Shown in pieces: positions 45,889 to 55,503 of a DNA stretch of 64,000 nt (position 1 is its first letter; each line of letters opens with the position of its first letter). The position numbers were made by a program, and so were the translations under genes. Source of the DNA: Candidatus Gastranaerophilales bacterium (GTDB lineage Bacteria; Cyanobacteriota; Vampirovibrionia; Gastranaerophilales; Gastranaerophilaceae); assembly GCA_944326545.1 (NCBI GenBank), contig CALVEH010000003.1:62001-126000 (forward strand). Direction: 5' to 3'. Under the pieces are notes generated by a model. It had not been told where the DNA came from. It saw only the letters and a program-made list of their open reading frames with translations, and ran no database searches.

Positions 45889-47220
45889 ATGAACATTAAT
45901 ACAACAAATTATCAAAAATTTCAGACATTAACACACTACAATTCAACACAAAAGCACAATAAAGATGTTTCTTTTAAAGGTAACTATTTTAACACATTAT
46001 CTCACGCAATCCGTGGAAACGAACAAAAAATAGCAGACTTTAAATCAAATGTATCTGCACTTTTTGGAATATCAGGCAAAGATTTAGAGAAATACACTCA
46101 AGGCATAAAAAAAGATAAAATAAAATTATTGTATAAACTCGCAGAAAAATTCAACCTGGAATCATATAAAAACAGCAACTTTGAAAGAGAAAAAACTCAA
46201 GAAATCGCGTTTGAAATATACAGAAATATAAAAACTCCGCAACAAGTACATTCAAGACTGGTTCAAGAAACAAATTATACATTTGCACAAATAAAACAAT
46301 TTGTAGATACAACAAACAAAGAACCACAAAAACTTGAGTTAGCATACAAGTTATTATCAACATATCCTACACAATTATCGAAAAGCACATTATCTTTCGA
46401 AACTATGGAAAAATTTCTATCGTCAAAATATGCACAACAAATAAACAGAAATTATAATGATTACAAACCGTTTATAGAATTAAACGAAGAAAACCCCAAT
46501 ATTGTTGAACAATTAGAACAAGAAATCATTAACGGATACAATAAAACAACTTATCAAAAGAGACTAAAAATATCTGAAACACTAAAAGAAGAGGGCATCT
46601 TAAATAACTTATCCATCAAAGAGCTTGAAAGAAACTATCAAGATGAAAAAATAGATCTCTTACACAACTTACAACAAGCATATAGCGGTGATTTAACGGG
46701 ACAAAATAAAAACCAGTCTAATGAAATATTGATGAACATATATAATTCAACAAACAAATCAAACAATAAAGCTAGAAATGCTGTTATATCATATATTCAA
46801 ACAAGAATAGAAATAAATAAAAAATTCGAAAAAGCACCACTTGAAACAGTAGAAAGAATATTCAAAAAAATTGACGATGATAAACAGGCACAAATTTTTA
46901 TAGAAAAGACAATCGACATAAATGAACTAGAATCAATATCTCAACTTGATGCAATCTTACAAAAATCTAATTTGGAAAAACTAAACAAAAGACCAGATAT
47001 AGTAAGTTATGGATTAGCACAAAAAATGAATATATCAGAACTTTCTCATCAAGAGTTTAAAGATGTTGATGCACAAATAAAAAAAATCAGATACGAGAAC
47101 AAGAAATATCAAGAATCAATATACTATCACCCAAACCCAATAATTATGGACTTACACAGAATGAAAACCAAAATTGCTAATTACGTAGAAAAAATCGTAA
47201 AAAACTTTAATAAACAATAA
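45889..47220 (+). CDS. helical protein with N-terminal S-F-K-G motif, 443 aa
   Basis: Begins MNINTTNYQKF and carries VSFKGNYFN (F29). The rest is charged and alpha-helical, with repeating patterns such as L-E-K-Y-T-Q-G-I-K-K-D-K-I-K-L-L-Y-K-L and L-E-R-N-Y-Q-D-E-K-I-D-L-L-H-N-L, which suggest tandem helical repeats of one family. No signal peptide or membrane helix. Function not recognised. Neighbours a second S-F-K-G gene, so they may form a functional set. AGAGGG lies upstream with long spacing. Confidence 0.6.
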   Translation: MNINTTNYQKFQTLTHYNSTQKHNKDVSFKGNYFNTLSHAIRGNEQKIADFKSNVSALFGISGKDLEKYTQGIKKDKIKLLYKLAEKFNLESYKNSNFEREKTQEIAFEIYRNIKTPQQVHSRLVQETNYTFAQIKQFVDTTNKEPQKLELAYKLLSTYPTQLSKSTLSFETMEKFLSSKYAQQINRNYNDYKPFIELNEENPNIVEQLEQEIINGYNKTTYQKRLKISETLKEEGILNNLSIKELERNYQDEKIDLLHNLQQAYSGDLTGQNKNQSNEILMNIYNSTNKSNNKARNAVISYIQTRIEINKKFEKAPLETVERIFKKIDDDKQAQIFIEKTIDINELESISQLDAILQKSNLEKLNKRPDIVSYGLAQKMNISELSHQEFKDVDAQIKKIRYENKKYQESIYYHPNPIIMDLHRMKTKIANYVEKIVKNFNKQ

Positions 47221-47222
47221 TA

Positions 47223-47243
47223 TTAACTTTAGTTAAATTTTTT
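47223..47243 (+). terminator. weak AT-only terminator-like hairpin
   Basis: TTAACT-TT-AGTTAA followed by ATTTTTT, just after the 443-aa gene. Low stability, so uncertain. Confidence 0.35.
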
Positions 47244-47380
47244 ATTATTCGTTTATAAGTACTAGCAAAAAATATTTTTAGGCGTTTTGAAATAAACGGG
47301 CAGTGTTTCTGTCAAAAAAATCCTTTAAATAAAATTTTTATCGGGTTAAGATAATATTCTCAAAGGTACAAAGTTTAAAC

Positions 47381-49906
47381 ATGAAAATCGGACAAATTGA
47401 ATCAATAAATCAATACGGTCTGAAGCGAAAAGGAATCCGTAACCATTATTCGGAGCAAGGTTCGCTCCACTCGGGCAAACAAAACAACTTTGTACAGAAT
47501 AAAAGTATACTATCAGAACCCTTGCAAGAAGGCGCAAATGCGCAAATATCTTTCAAGGGTTTTGAGTTAAATGCTGCACAAAAAGCACTTAAGCCCATAA
47601 TCAAAAAAGTACCGCAAAATCTTACAGAAAAAGTATTTGAATCTCTTGAAAAAATCAGTAAACAACAATACAAATACTATACAGACATAAAAAATGAGTA
47701 CATTGAGTATATTATAAAAAACGAGGATTTTAGAAAGCAAAACGGAATATCTGATAAACTGCTTGAAGAAATCAAAAAAGGACAGCTGATATATATTCCC
47801 AAAAAGAATCTTATGTCAAAATTTCTAAATCAGCTGGCATCTCCACTTATTGCAGTTTACAGATGGGGAGAAAAAGTTGTACTACCTAAAAACTCTGAAA
47901 TTTTAACTAAACGAGCAGAAAAAGAAAGAATTCTAAAGAATTTCAGATCCCTTGAAGGCCTACTTAAATCCCATGAAATTTGGGAAAACGGATACAGAAA
48001 AATGAGTGGTCACTCAAAACTTACAGAAAACAGCAAGTTTATAATCCCCGATGACGTTCTGCTTGGTAAAATCAACAGACGAAGAAATAAAGTAGTCGAC
48101 CCGAACAAGGGAAAATACTCATCTAACTCCTTAATGATAGGAAACAGATTAATTTCAGGTATTGTATATTCGTATTTCTTAGGTACAGACGCATATAATA
48201 CAACAATGCGCTACAGCAACGATAAAACAGAAGCTGCAAACCAAAGAAAATCTCGTGTTGCACAAGAATTTTCAAGAATCGGTTTAAATATGTATATCCA
48301 AAACCTTTTATTTGGAACATTTGAAACAGCAGTAAACAGAAGCTTGCCTACTGCCATGTTTGTATCAGGTTCTACTGTTGCATTTTCTGAAATTTTAGGC
48401 AGAAAACTTGTTGGCAAACCAATTATGCCATCTGACAAAGATACATTAGACCGACTTGAAAAAGAAATGTACGAGAAAAAAGGCATACTACCCTCAATAG
48501 GCAGATTATTGACTACCGTTAAGAAAAAAGATCCCGTTGTCGCAAAAGCAATTAGCAGCACACCATCAGTAACGTATGACAAAACCAAAGCTAATGATAC
48601 ACTTTTCAAAGCTTTTGCCGCAAAAGAATCAAACCAATCCTCAACAGTTCCATCCTTTAAAGGTCTGGCACAAATTGACAAGAAACAAATTGATAAATTT
48701 TTTAAACTTGAAAAACTTATAAGTAAAAACAAAATTAAAGAACTTTACTATGTAATAAAAGAAACAGACAGTCAAACAGCAGAAACTCTCAAAAATTCTG
48801 TTATGAAATCAATCAGAAAATCAGAGTACTTCCAAAAGAACAATTTAAAGCAACCAGAAACTTTTGAAGAATTGCTTGAATCAAACGGAATAAAAAATGT
48901 ACCAATCGGACACAAAGATACTTGGTGGGGCAAATTAACATCAAGTATAATAGTTCCGGTAAAATTTGTAATAAACATCTCCAAATCAACTGTTAAACTT
49001 GTAAAAAAAGTTTTAAATATAGTCAACAACAAGAAAAACAACACTCTTCTTGATGACTTAAATCACTTAAAAAACAGCCAAAACCCTTCAGAACAAAAGA
49101 TTTATGAAAAATTCAATGATTTTTATAATCAAAGAATGAAACTCGAAGCCTGGGCAAAATCCCCATTGTCAGAAGAAGACAAACTCTTAAAAATCTTTGC
49201 GGAATTCAGAAGCATCAAAAACAAAGATAAAGAAGATATCGAAGGTGCAAAGAATATATTACTTTGGTTAGATAAACAAATAAAAAGAGAAAAAATTCAA
49301 ATTCAACCAGACGGAACACTAAACAAAGAAGACTTGAAAAAAGTACAAAATATCTTAAAAGAGTCTGTATTAAAAGCAGATGGAGAAAAACAACTTGAAT
49401 ACGACGGCAACACGCTTGCTCAAACAAACATAAACCTATCAAGGGCGATAACAACATTGTTCCTCGTAACTGACGCATACAATTTAACAATGCAATATAG
49501 CAACGATAACAGAAAAGATGCAAACAAGAGTGCAAAAAACAGAGCCGCTCAAGAAATATCAAGAATCAGCGTATCAGCTTACATTATGGCTTTTGTTCAC
49601 AACTTGTTGTCAAAACTTTGCAACTCAAGTCTTGCCGGAGCATTCACATTGACTGCATTGACCTCAACTATTAATGACTCAATATCAAGAGAAGTTGTAG
49701 GTGTTCCTCTAACAGCTAAAACGCAAGAAGAACTTGAAGAAATTGACAAGAAAAACTCAAAATCAAAAAGCCCGATTAAAAAAGCTCTTGCATACTCTAT
49801 TGGTAAAAAATCTGCAATCCCTCAAAAACAAACATCATCCAAAGAAACAACAAATGACATAGATTATTTGTCAAATGATTTCTTTATTACACCACAGATT
49901 AATTAA
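47381..49906 (+). CDS. large membrane-associated protein with internal duplication and S-F-K-G motifs
   Basis: 841 aa. S-F-K-G at F58 and PSFKG again near residue 425. Two copies of a ~110-residue unit: about 252-366 (TDAYNTTMRYSND ... RVAQEFSRIG ... GRKLVGKPIMP) and about 682-793 (TDAYNLTMQYSND ... RAAQEISRIS ... SREVVGVPLTA). Each ends in hydrophobic helices, so it is probably membrane-inserted. Repeat-linker charge is high. No signal peptide. Possibly related to the 331-aa protein at 22645. Unknown function. Confidence 0.6.
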   Translation: MKIGQIESINQYGLKRKGIRNHYSEQGSLHSGKQNNFVQNKSILSEPLQEGANAQISFKGFELNAAQKALKPIIKKVPQNLTEKVFESLEKISKQQYKYYTDIKNEYIEYIIKNEDFRKQNGISDKLLEEIKKGQLIYIPKKNLMSKFLNQLASPLIAVYRWGEKVVLPKNSEILTKRAEKERILKNFRSLEGLLKSHEIWENGYRKMSGHSKLTENSKFIIPDDVLLGKINRRRNKVVDPNKGKYSSNSLMIGNRLISGIVYSYFLGTDAYNTTMRYSNDKTEAANQRKSRVAQEFSRIGLNMYIQNLLFGTFETAVNRSLPTAMFVSGSTVAFSEILGRKLVGKPIMPSDKDTLDRLEKEMYEKKGILPSIGRLLTTVKKKDPVVAKAISSTPSVTYDKTKANDTLFKAFAAKESNQSSTVPSFKGLAQIDKKQIDKFFKLEKLISKNKIKELYYVIKETDSQTAETLKNSVMKSIRKSEYFQKNNLKQPETFEELLESNGIKNVPIGHKDTWWGKLTSSIIVPVKFVINISKSTVKLVKKVLNIVNNKKNNTLLDDLNHLKNSQNPSEQKIYEKFNDFYNQRMKLEAWAKSPLSEEDKLLKIFAEFRSIKNKDKEDIEGAKNILLWLDKQIKREKIQIQPDGTLNKEDLKKVQNILKESVLKADGEKQLEYDGNTLAQTNINLSRAITTLFLVTDAYNLTMQYSNDNRKDANKSAKNRAAQEISRISVSAYIMAFVHNLLSKLCNSSLAGAFTLTALTSTINDSISREVVGVPLTAKTQEELEEIDKKNSKSKSPIKKALAYSIGKKSAIPQKQTSSKETTNDIDYLSNDFFITPQIN

Positions 49907-49933
49907 ACAGTTTTTTTAATATAAAATAAAGAA

Positions 49934-50896
49934 ATGAACAATAAAGAAACAAACCAAGAATTTCAACACTATACAGTAATGGCCCATGAGGCTGTTGACG
50001 CATTGAATTGTCAACCGGGGAAAATTTATGTAGACGCAACCCTTGGAGGTGGCGGTCATAGCGAACTCATCCTAAAAAAAATACAACCAGACGGACAGCT
50101 CATTGCATTTGACGTTGATACAGATGCAATCAACTATGCATCAAACAGGCTTAAAGATTACAAAAACTTAACAATTGTGCACGATTCATACACTAATATT
50201 AAGCAAGTGTTACAAAATTTAGGAATAAAAGAAATTACAGGTGGTATAGTTTTTGACCTTGGTGCATCGTACCATCAATTAACAAAGCAGGAGAGGGGTT
50301 TCAGCTTTATGAAAGACGCTCCGCTTGATATGAGGTTTAACAGAGATTCTGATTTTAGTGCCTATGACATAGTGAACGGTTACTCAGAGGACGAGCTAAT
50401 AAGAGTGATTAGCGAGTACGGAGAAGAGAGATTCACAAAAAGAATTGTAAAAAACATCATAAATTACAGACAAAACAAAAACATTGAAACAACTTGCGAA
50501 TTGGCCAATATTATTAAAAGTGCAGTGCCAAAAACTAAAGAAAAAATACACCCTGCAACACGTACGTTTCAAGCAATTCGCATAGAAGTTAATCATGAAT
50601 TACAAAATATTAAAAATACATTAAATGAAGTGCTTACTTTATTATCTGTTGATGCTATAATTAGTATAATAAGTTTTCACTCTCTTGAGGACAGACTTGT
50701 TAAACAATGTTTCAAGTATTATGCGTCAAAATGCAGATGCAAACCTAACGAACCAATTTGTCACTGCAAACCTCCAATGCTTGAATTGATTAATAGGAAG
50801 CCGATATTGGCAACAGAATTAGAGATTAAGGAGAACCCTCCGTCAAGATCTGCAAAACTGAGGGTAGCAAAAAAAATTACGTCATGGGAGAACTAA
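49934..50896 (+). CDS. rsmH: 16S rRNA (cytosine1402-N4)-methyltransferase
   Basis: 320 aa (MraW). SAM-binding motif VDATLGGGGHSELIL, F-D-V-D-T-D-A, FDLGASYHQL, and the C-terminal SFHSLEDRLVK. In many bacteria it opens the division/cell-wall cluster, followed by ftsL; here the next gene is indeed FtsL-like. A cysteine-rich patch (KCRCKPNEPICHCKPP) near the C-terminus is usual in the family. Confidence 0.95.
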   Translation: MNNKETNQEFQHYTVMAHEAVDALNCQPGKIYVDATLGGGGHSELILKKIQPDGQLIAFDVDTDAINYASNRLKDYKNLTIVHDSYTNIKQVLQNLGIKEITGGIVFDLGASYHQLTKQERGFSFMKDAPLDMRFNRDSDFSAYDIVNGYSEDELIRVISEYGEERFTKRIVKNIINYRQNKNIETTCELANIIKSAVPKTKEKIHPATRTFQAIRIEVNHELQNIKNTLNEVLTLLSVDAIISIISFHSLEDRLVKQCFKYYASKCRCKPNEPICHCKPPMLELINRKPILATELEIKENPPSRSAKLRVAKKITSWEN

Positions 50897-50897
50897 A

Positions 50898-51359
50898 TTG
50901 ACAAGGCCTGTAATTAACACATCAAACAATTACAACAGATATAGTCAAAATATCAATAATAGTGTCACAACCCCGGTAATTAACGGTTATTTTCCAACCC
51001 ATAAAACGTACAAAGACATGGTCATAGCAAGAGTGAATAAAACTTTATGCGCAATACTTACAGTTTTTATTTTGGTTTCTGCTGTAAGCTACTACTTTGT
51101 TACAGCAAGTGAAATAACTTTGAACAAATACAGAAAACAAGCACTTGCTCTTAATGACGAAAATGTTGAGTTACAAAACAAATTAGATTACTTAAAATCA
51201 TATTACAACGTTGATAAGGCAATGCAAAAACAGCATCTTTTGCAAAAAGCTAAAAATGTAATGGAAGTTAAAGGAACACCTGCAACAGCTCCTGTTAACA
51301 CCAATGCAGTAGCAAGCGCATCAAAACAAAAATCTTATCAATGGTCTATAGGTTTCTAA
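50898..51359 (+). CDS. FtsL-like single-pass coiled-coil protein
   Basis: 153 aa from TTG 50898, one base after the rsmH stop, with GGGAG 7 bases upstream. A cytoplasmic polar segment is followed by one membrane helix (about residues 51-70) and a leucine-zipper-like coiled coil (N-K-Y-R-K-Q-A-L-A-L-N-D-E-N-V-E-L-Q-N-K-L). This topology and its place right after rsmH argue for FtsL, the divisome linker, though sequence alone is weak because FtsL evolves quickly. Confidence 0.6.
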   Translation: MTRPVINTSNNYNRYSQNINNSVTTPVINGYFPTHKTYKDMVIARVNKTLCAILTVFILVSAVSYYFVTASEITLNKYRKQALALNDENVELQNKLDYLKSYYNVDKAMQKQHLLQKAKNVMEVKGTPATAPVNTNAVASASKQKSYQWSIGF

Positions 51360-51365
51360 TAACTT

Positions 51366-51704
51366 ATGTCAAAAAATTATAATGAAGAAATAACTGCAAT
51401 AACAGCAGAAATAGAAAAGTGCCAAACATCGGATAATACAATATGGGAATTGTATTATCAAAGAGGCTACTTGTATTTTTTAAATAATGAAGATGATAAA
51501 GCTAAAGCAGACTACAAAACAGCAGAATCTATGGGGCTTGATGTAACAGAGTTACCTTATTATACATTTTCAAACTCAAACAGCAAAAGAAGAGAATTTC
51601 TGCTACCGGAAAAAATACTTGTATTCCTAATCTTACTGCTTATATTTGCAACAATAGGGTTACAGGTGATTAACTTTCTATACAGATTCAAAGCATCTGT
51701 ATAA
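51366..51704 (+). CDS. small membrane protein with TPR-like unit
   Basis: 112 aa. One TPR-like hairpin at about 25-55 (W-E-L-Y-Y-Q-R-G-Y-L-Y-F-L-N-N-E-D-D-K-A), then a C-terminal hydrophobic helix (about 83-104) as a tail anchor. Starts 6 bases after the FtsL-like stop, so co-transcribed with rsmH. Function unknown; a cell-envelope scaffold is possible. Confidence 0.6.
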   Translation: MSKNYNEEITAITAEIEKCQTSDNTIWELYYQRGYLYFLNNEDDKAKADYKTAESMGLDVTELPYYTFSNSNSKRREFLLPEKILVFLILLLIFATIGLQVINFLYRFKASV

Positions 51705-51705
51705 T

Positions 51706-53643
51706 TTAAATCATAGTGTACAAAGATTCTGAGATATTAATAAATTCTCTAACCAAATCCTTATCCCACTGTATTCCTGCGCCGACTCTAAGGATTTCAC
51801 AAGCTTTTTCGTTAGACATTCCCTTACGATATGGTCTGTCAGAAATAAGTGCGTGATAAGCATCTGCAACAGAAACTATTCTTGCAGCAAGAGGGATTTC
51901 CTCACCTTTTAGTTTTTCAGGATAACCTGAACCATCCCAATGCTCATGATGATATTTAACAATAGGAATCAAGTCGTGCAATGATTCATTAGGCATCAAA
52001 ACTTTTTCTGCACCAATAATAGGGTGTTGTTTCATTATTTCCCACTCATCATCAGTGAGTCTTGAAGGTTTTTTAAGAACAGTTTCAGGAATACCAATTT
52101 TACCAATATCGTGAAGCAAAGCACCAAGTTTGATTCGTTCAACGTCTTTTTCAGGAAGGTTCAATGCCCTTGCTAACGCTTCTGAATATCTTGAAACTGA
52201 AGAAGAATGACCTTTTGTGTATTCATCTTTGGCATCAATAGCACCTGCTAAAGAAGTAACTACTTCTATAAGATGTCCTTGGTTGATGATTTCTTCACTA
52301 TGGAATTTGGCAACAAGCTCTTCATCAAAATTTATACCGATAGAAGCATGTCTTTTCGCAATAACTGAAGCAAATGAGCTTAACGCTGTATCATCCCAAA
52401 AATCAAAATCGTCAGAACATACAATTGTTGACATTCCGTTTTTGTAACCTTTGCTCTTTGAGATAAACATAGCTTGTTCAGCCAAAATCAACAATTTTTC
52501 TAAATCTTGTGTAGAATTAGGATAAGTTGCTATCCCAACAGAAGCCTTAATCGGCCCTACGTCATCAACAAGACAGCAAGACAAAGAATATGTCAAATAT
52601 TCAGCAAGATATTTTGCTTCTGAAGATGTTGTTTCAGGAAGGATTATTGCAATTTCATCTCCACCATATCTTGCAGCAGAATCGTTATTTCTTATGCCTT
52701 GCTTAATCTTATCTGCAAAAAGCTTAATAATCTCATCACCTTTGGCAGCGCCAAAATCTTTGTTAATTTGAGAGATATTATTGATGTCAAAAATAACAAT
52801 TGATGTTTGAGTTTGTGTTCTTTTTGCTTTATCAATTTCTTGCGCAAGGAGTTCTTGGAATTTTCTATGGTTATACAAACCTGTTAAAGCATCAGTATCT
52901 GTATTCATCAATACTTTTGTAGAAAGTTCCTTGTTTTGAATAAACAAAGCAAGATAGTTTGACATCAATTTGTAAATATCAGCAGTTGCTTCGTAATTAT
53001 TGTCACCTACAAGCATAACACCTATGCAATCGTTGCAAACACACAAAGGAATAACAGCAACAGCTGATTCTGTTAAATAATGTACGTTTAAAAACTTACT
53101 GCTAGGCTCATAAGAAGCCACCTTAGTTTTAAAAGCTTTTTCTACAGGGTTATCCTCTGAACCGTTAATCAACACTCTACTTGTAAAAGTTGAACCGATT
53201 TTATCAATAATTTTGAAGTTGATACACTTTGATTGCTCATGATACAAACCAAATGCAGAAAAAGAAGCATTTAATTTGTTAATAAAAATATTGTGTAAAG
53301 AATAAAACAATTCGTTTTGAGTTTCTTTACCTCTGATAACTTCGTTAATAAATTTTATAACTTCTTGATAATCAATATTTTCATAAGTACGCCAAGTCTT
53401 GTTATTGTAACCGGCATACATTCTGTTTGCAGTTGTTCTGTTATTAATAGAGTTGATTTTCGAAATCAAGCCACTCGGAATTATAGGATTTGATTGTTTT
53501 CTTTCAAATCCTTGATGTTCCGCATTTTTTTGTTCAGGCGCAGAATCATTAAGATTTTTAAAACTGTTAAAATTATCGAAATTCAACTTCAAGACCTTCC
53601 TGATATGCTTAGTATAAAAATCCTCATAAGCAAAATTTGCCAT
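51706..53643 (-). CDS. GGDEF plus HD-GYP c-di-GMP signalling protein
   Basis: 645 aa. N-terminal GAF-like sensor (about 85-240), then GGDEF domain with motif RYGGDEIAII (Ile in place of Phe), then HD-GYP phosphodiesterase with LLHDIGKIGIP, HHEHWDGSGYP and ADAYHALISDRPY. Both making and breaking c-di-GMP are possible. The HD-GYP motifs look intact, so degradation is likely. No membrane helix. Adjacent and convergent with the FtsL-like group with a single-base gap and no terminator. Confidence 0.9.
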   Translation of the reverse strand: MANFAYEDFYTKHIRKVLKLNFDNFNSFKNLNDSAPEQKNAEHQGFERKQSNPIIPSGLISKINSINNRTTANRMYAGYNNKTWRTYENIDYQEVIKFINEVIRGKETQNELFYSLHNIFINKLNASFSAFGLYHEQSKCINFKIIDKIGSTFTSRVLINGSEDNPVEKAFKTKVASYEPSSKFLNVHYLTESAVAVIPLCVCNDCIGVMLVGDNNYEATADIYKLMSNYLALFIQNKELSTKVLMNTDTDALTGLYNHRKFQELLAQEIDKAKRTQTQTSIVIFDINNISQINKDFGAAKGDEIIKLFADKIKQGIRNNDSAARYGGDEIAIILPETTSSEAKYLAEYLTYSLSCCLVDDVGPIKASVGIATYPNSTQDLEKLLILAEQAMFISKSKGYKNGMSTIVCSDDFDFWDDTALSSFASVIAKRHASIGINFDEELVAKFHSEEIINQGHLIEVVTSLAGAIDAKDEYTKGHSSSVSRYSEALARALNLPEKDVERIKLGALLHDIGKIGIPETVLKKPSRLTDDEWEIMKQHPIIGAEKVLMPNESLHDLIPIVKYHHEHWDGSGYPEKLKGEEIPLAARIVSVADAYHALISDRPYRKGMSNEKACEILRVGAGIQWDKDLVREFINISESLYTMI

Positions 53644-53759
53644 GCCAGCATGATTTTGTTTACAAATTTTACAAACGGGGAATTTTTTGTATTTTAACAG
53701 CTTTTACCTGCTTTTGTAAAGATATAATATATGGAGATTCATTCAACTTTATTTAAAAG

Positions 53760-54647
53760 TTAACCCTTAACAGCACCATCATTCTCACCTGAAATAAAGT
53801 ACCTTTGCATAGCAATAAAGAAAACAATAATAGGTATTGTTGATATTATTGAACCTGCAGCAATATATCTCCAGTTTGCACTGAACATCCCTTGCAAATC
53901 ATTAACCCCAACAGGCAAAGTATATAGGGCTTTTTTCGTCAGTACAATACTCGGCCATAAAAACTCACCCCAAGAACCGATAAACGTAAAAATGGCCAAC
54001 ACTGCAAGAGTAGGTTTCACCATTGGCAAAAGAATCTTCCACCATATTTGAAAGACATTACAACCATCAACAAAAGCAGCTTCTTCCATTTCCTTAGGTA
54101 TAGCAAGAAAAGCTTGTCTCATAAGAAAAATACCAAACGCATTAACTGCAAAAGGAAGAATCAACCCAACATAGCCCATAACACTGTTTACTGAATCAAC
54201 CATGTGCAGCTTTAAAACAATCAAATACACAGGCAACATTATGGCTTGAAAAGGAATCATTATAGTTGCAAGCGTTGCATAAAATATAGTTTTTTTGCCT
54301 TTAAAGTCCATTCTTGCTAAAGGGTAAGCAGCAAGTGAACTCAAAATTAAATTAAGAATAACAGTAAAACCGGCAACAATCATACTGTTTAAAAAGTACA
54401 ACATAAAAGGAATTTGATTCCAAACACCTTTAAAATTCTCCCAAGTAGGGCTTTGAGGAAACAACACCGGTGGATACTGAAAAATATTCTCATCACTACC
54501 TTTTAAGGCTGTAGATAAAAGCCACAAAAATGGAAATATAGATAGCAATGACACAGTTATCAGCGTAAGGTGTATAAAAAATCCTCTTGAAAAGCTTTTA
54601 AAATTTCTCATCCCTATTCTCCTACAACTGATACTGTTTATTTTCAA
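53760..54647 (-). CDS. ABC sugar-transporter permease (MalG/UgpE-like)
   Basis: 295 aa, six predicted membrane helices. EAA loop: EMEEAAFVDGCNVFQIWWK, which binds the ATPase. The family imports carbohydrates together with a partner permease. Overlaps the partner gene by 26 bases. The ATPase and substrate-binding protein are not in the window; a shared ATPase elsewhere is common in this family. Last gene of the leftward operon. Confidence 0.9.
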   Translation of the reverse strand: MKINSISCRRIGMRNFKSFSRGFFIHLTLITVSLLSIFPFLWLLSTALKGSDENIFQYPPVLFPQSPTWENFKGVWNQIPFMLYFLNSMIVAGFTVILNLILSSLAAYPLARMDFKGKKTIFYATLATIMIPFQAIMLPVYLIVLKLHMVDSVNSVMGYVGLILPFAVNAFGIFLMRQAFLAIPKEMEEAAFVDGCNVFQIWWKILLPMVKPTLAVLAIFTFIGSWGEFLWPSIVLTKKALYTLPVGVNDLQGMFSANWRYIAAGSIISTIPIIVFFIAMQRYFISGENDGAVKG

Positions 54648-55494
54648 ATAAAGTAAAGTTCAACACCGACATAGCTAATACAATAACAAGCAAAATCACG
54701 GATGCTGCTGAAGCAATGCCCAAATCCAGATTTTCAAATGCGCGCTCATATATGTAATAAACAATTGTCTTGCTGGAATCTAAAGGCCCGCCTTTTGTCA
54801 TAACATAGATTTCAACAAAAACCTTCATCGCAGAGATTGAAGAAATCATTGTAACCAGACCTATAGTTGGCATCAAATGAGGTAAGGTTACCGTCAAATG
54901 TTTAGTAATAGGATTAGCTCCGTCAACATCACAAGCTTCATATAAATCTTTTGGAACACCCATCAACGCAGAAAGATAAATCATCATGTAATAACCAATT
55001 CCCTTCCACACTGTCACAAGAATAACCGAATACAATGCGACATTGGGATCAGTTAGCCATCCAACAGGATCTATATGAAACAGCCCTGCAACATAATTCA
55101 AAATTCCTTGTTGAGCATACAACCACTTGAAAGCGATGGCTGCAACAACAATGGAAACTATTACAGGAAGATAAATAAGTATCTTATATAAAGTAACTCC
55201 TCTGATTTTCTGGTTAATCATAATAGCAATTATCAGAGGAAAAACTACCAAAAAAGGAACGGCTACAATTAAATATAAAAAAGTATTCCATAAAACCTTA
55301 TAAAATACGGGACTTTTTAAAAGAGTCACATAATTATCAACCGAAACAAATACAGGGTGATATATGTTTGAGTTGTAATCAAAAAAGCTCAACAGAATAG
55401 TCTCAAAAAAAGGTATAAAAAAGAATAATACCAATATCACTGCAGCTGGGAGCAAAAACAAATACGGAACATATTTTTTATAGTATTTATACAC
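54622..55494 (-). CDS. ABC sugar-transporter permease (MalF/UgpA-like)
   Basis: 290 aa, about six membrane helices. EAA-type loop: DLYEACDVDGANPITKHL. The segment GWLTDPNVALYSVILVTVWK is typical of UgpA-like permeases. Pairs with the MalG-like permease downstream. It starts 9 bases after the lipoprotein gene in an operon led by the kinase/regulator pair, suggesting regulated uptake of an unknown substrate. Confidence 0.9.
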   Translation of the reverse strand: MYKYYKKYVPYLFLLPAAVILVLFFFIPFFETILLSFFDYNSNIYHPVFVSVDNYVTLLKSPVFYKVLWNTFLYLIVAVPFLVVFPLIIAIMINQKIRGVTLYKILIYLPVIVSIVVAAIAFKWLYAQQGILNYVAGLFHIDPVGWLTDPNVALYSVILVTVWKGIGYYMMIYLSALMGVPKDLYEACDVDGANPITKHLTVTLPHLMPTIGLVTMISSISAMKVFVEIYVMTKGGPLDSSKTIVYYIYERAFENLDLGIASAASVILLVIVLAMSVLNFTLFENKQYQL

Positions 55495-55503
55495 CTTTCC
55501 CCC

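Noticed and set aside
47446-47673. Cys-rich minus-strand ORF in the 841-aa gene
   Set aside because: Antisense shadow of a long, well-supported gene.
53650-53735. Two TTTTACAAA-like direct repeats before the GGDEF/HD-GYP gene as an operator
   Set aside because: AT-rich and short; TTTACA is a frequent -35-like hexamer in this window, so no specific claim is made.
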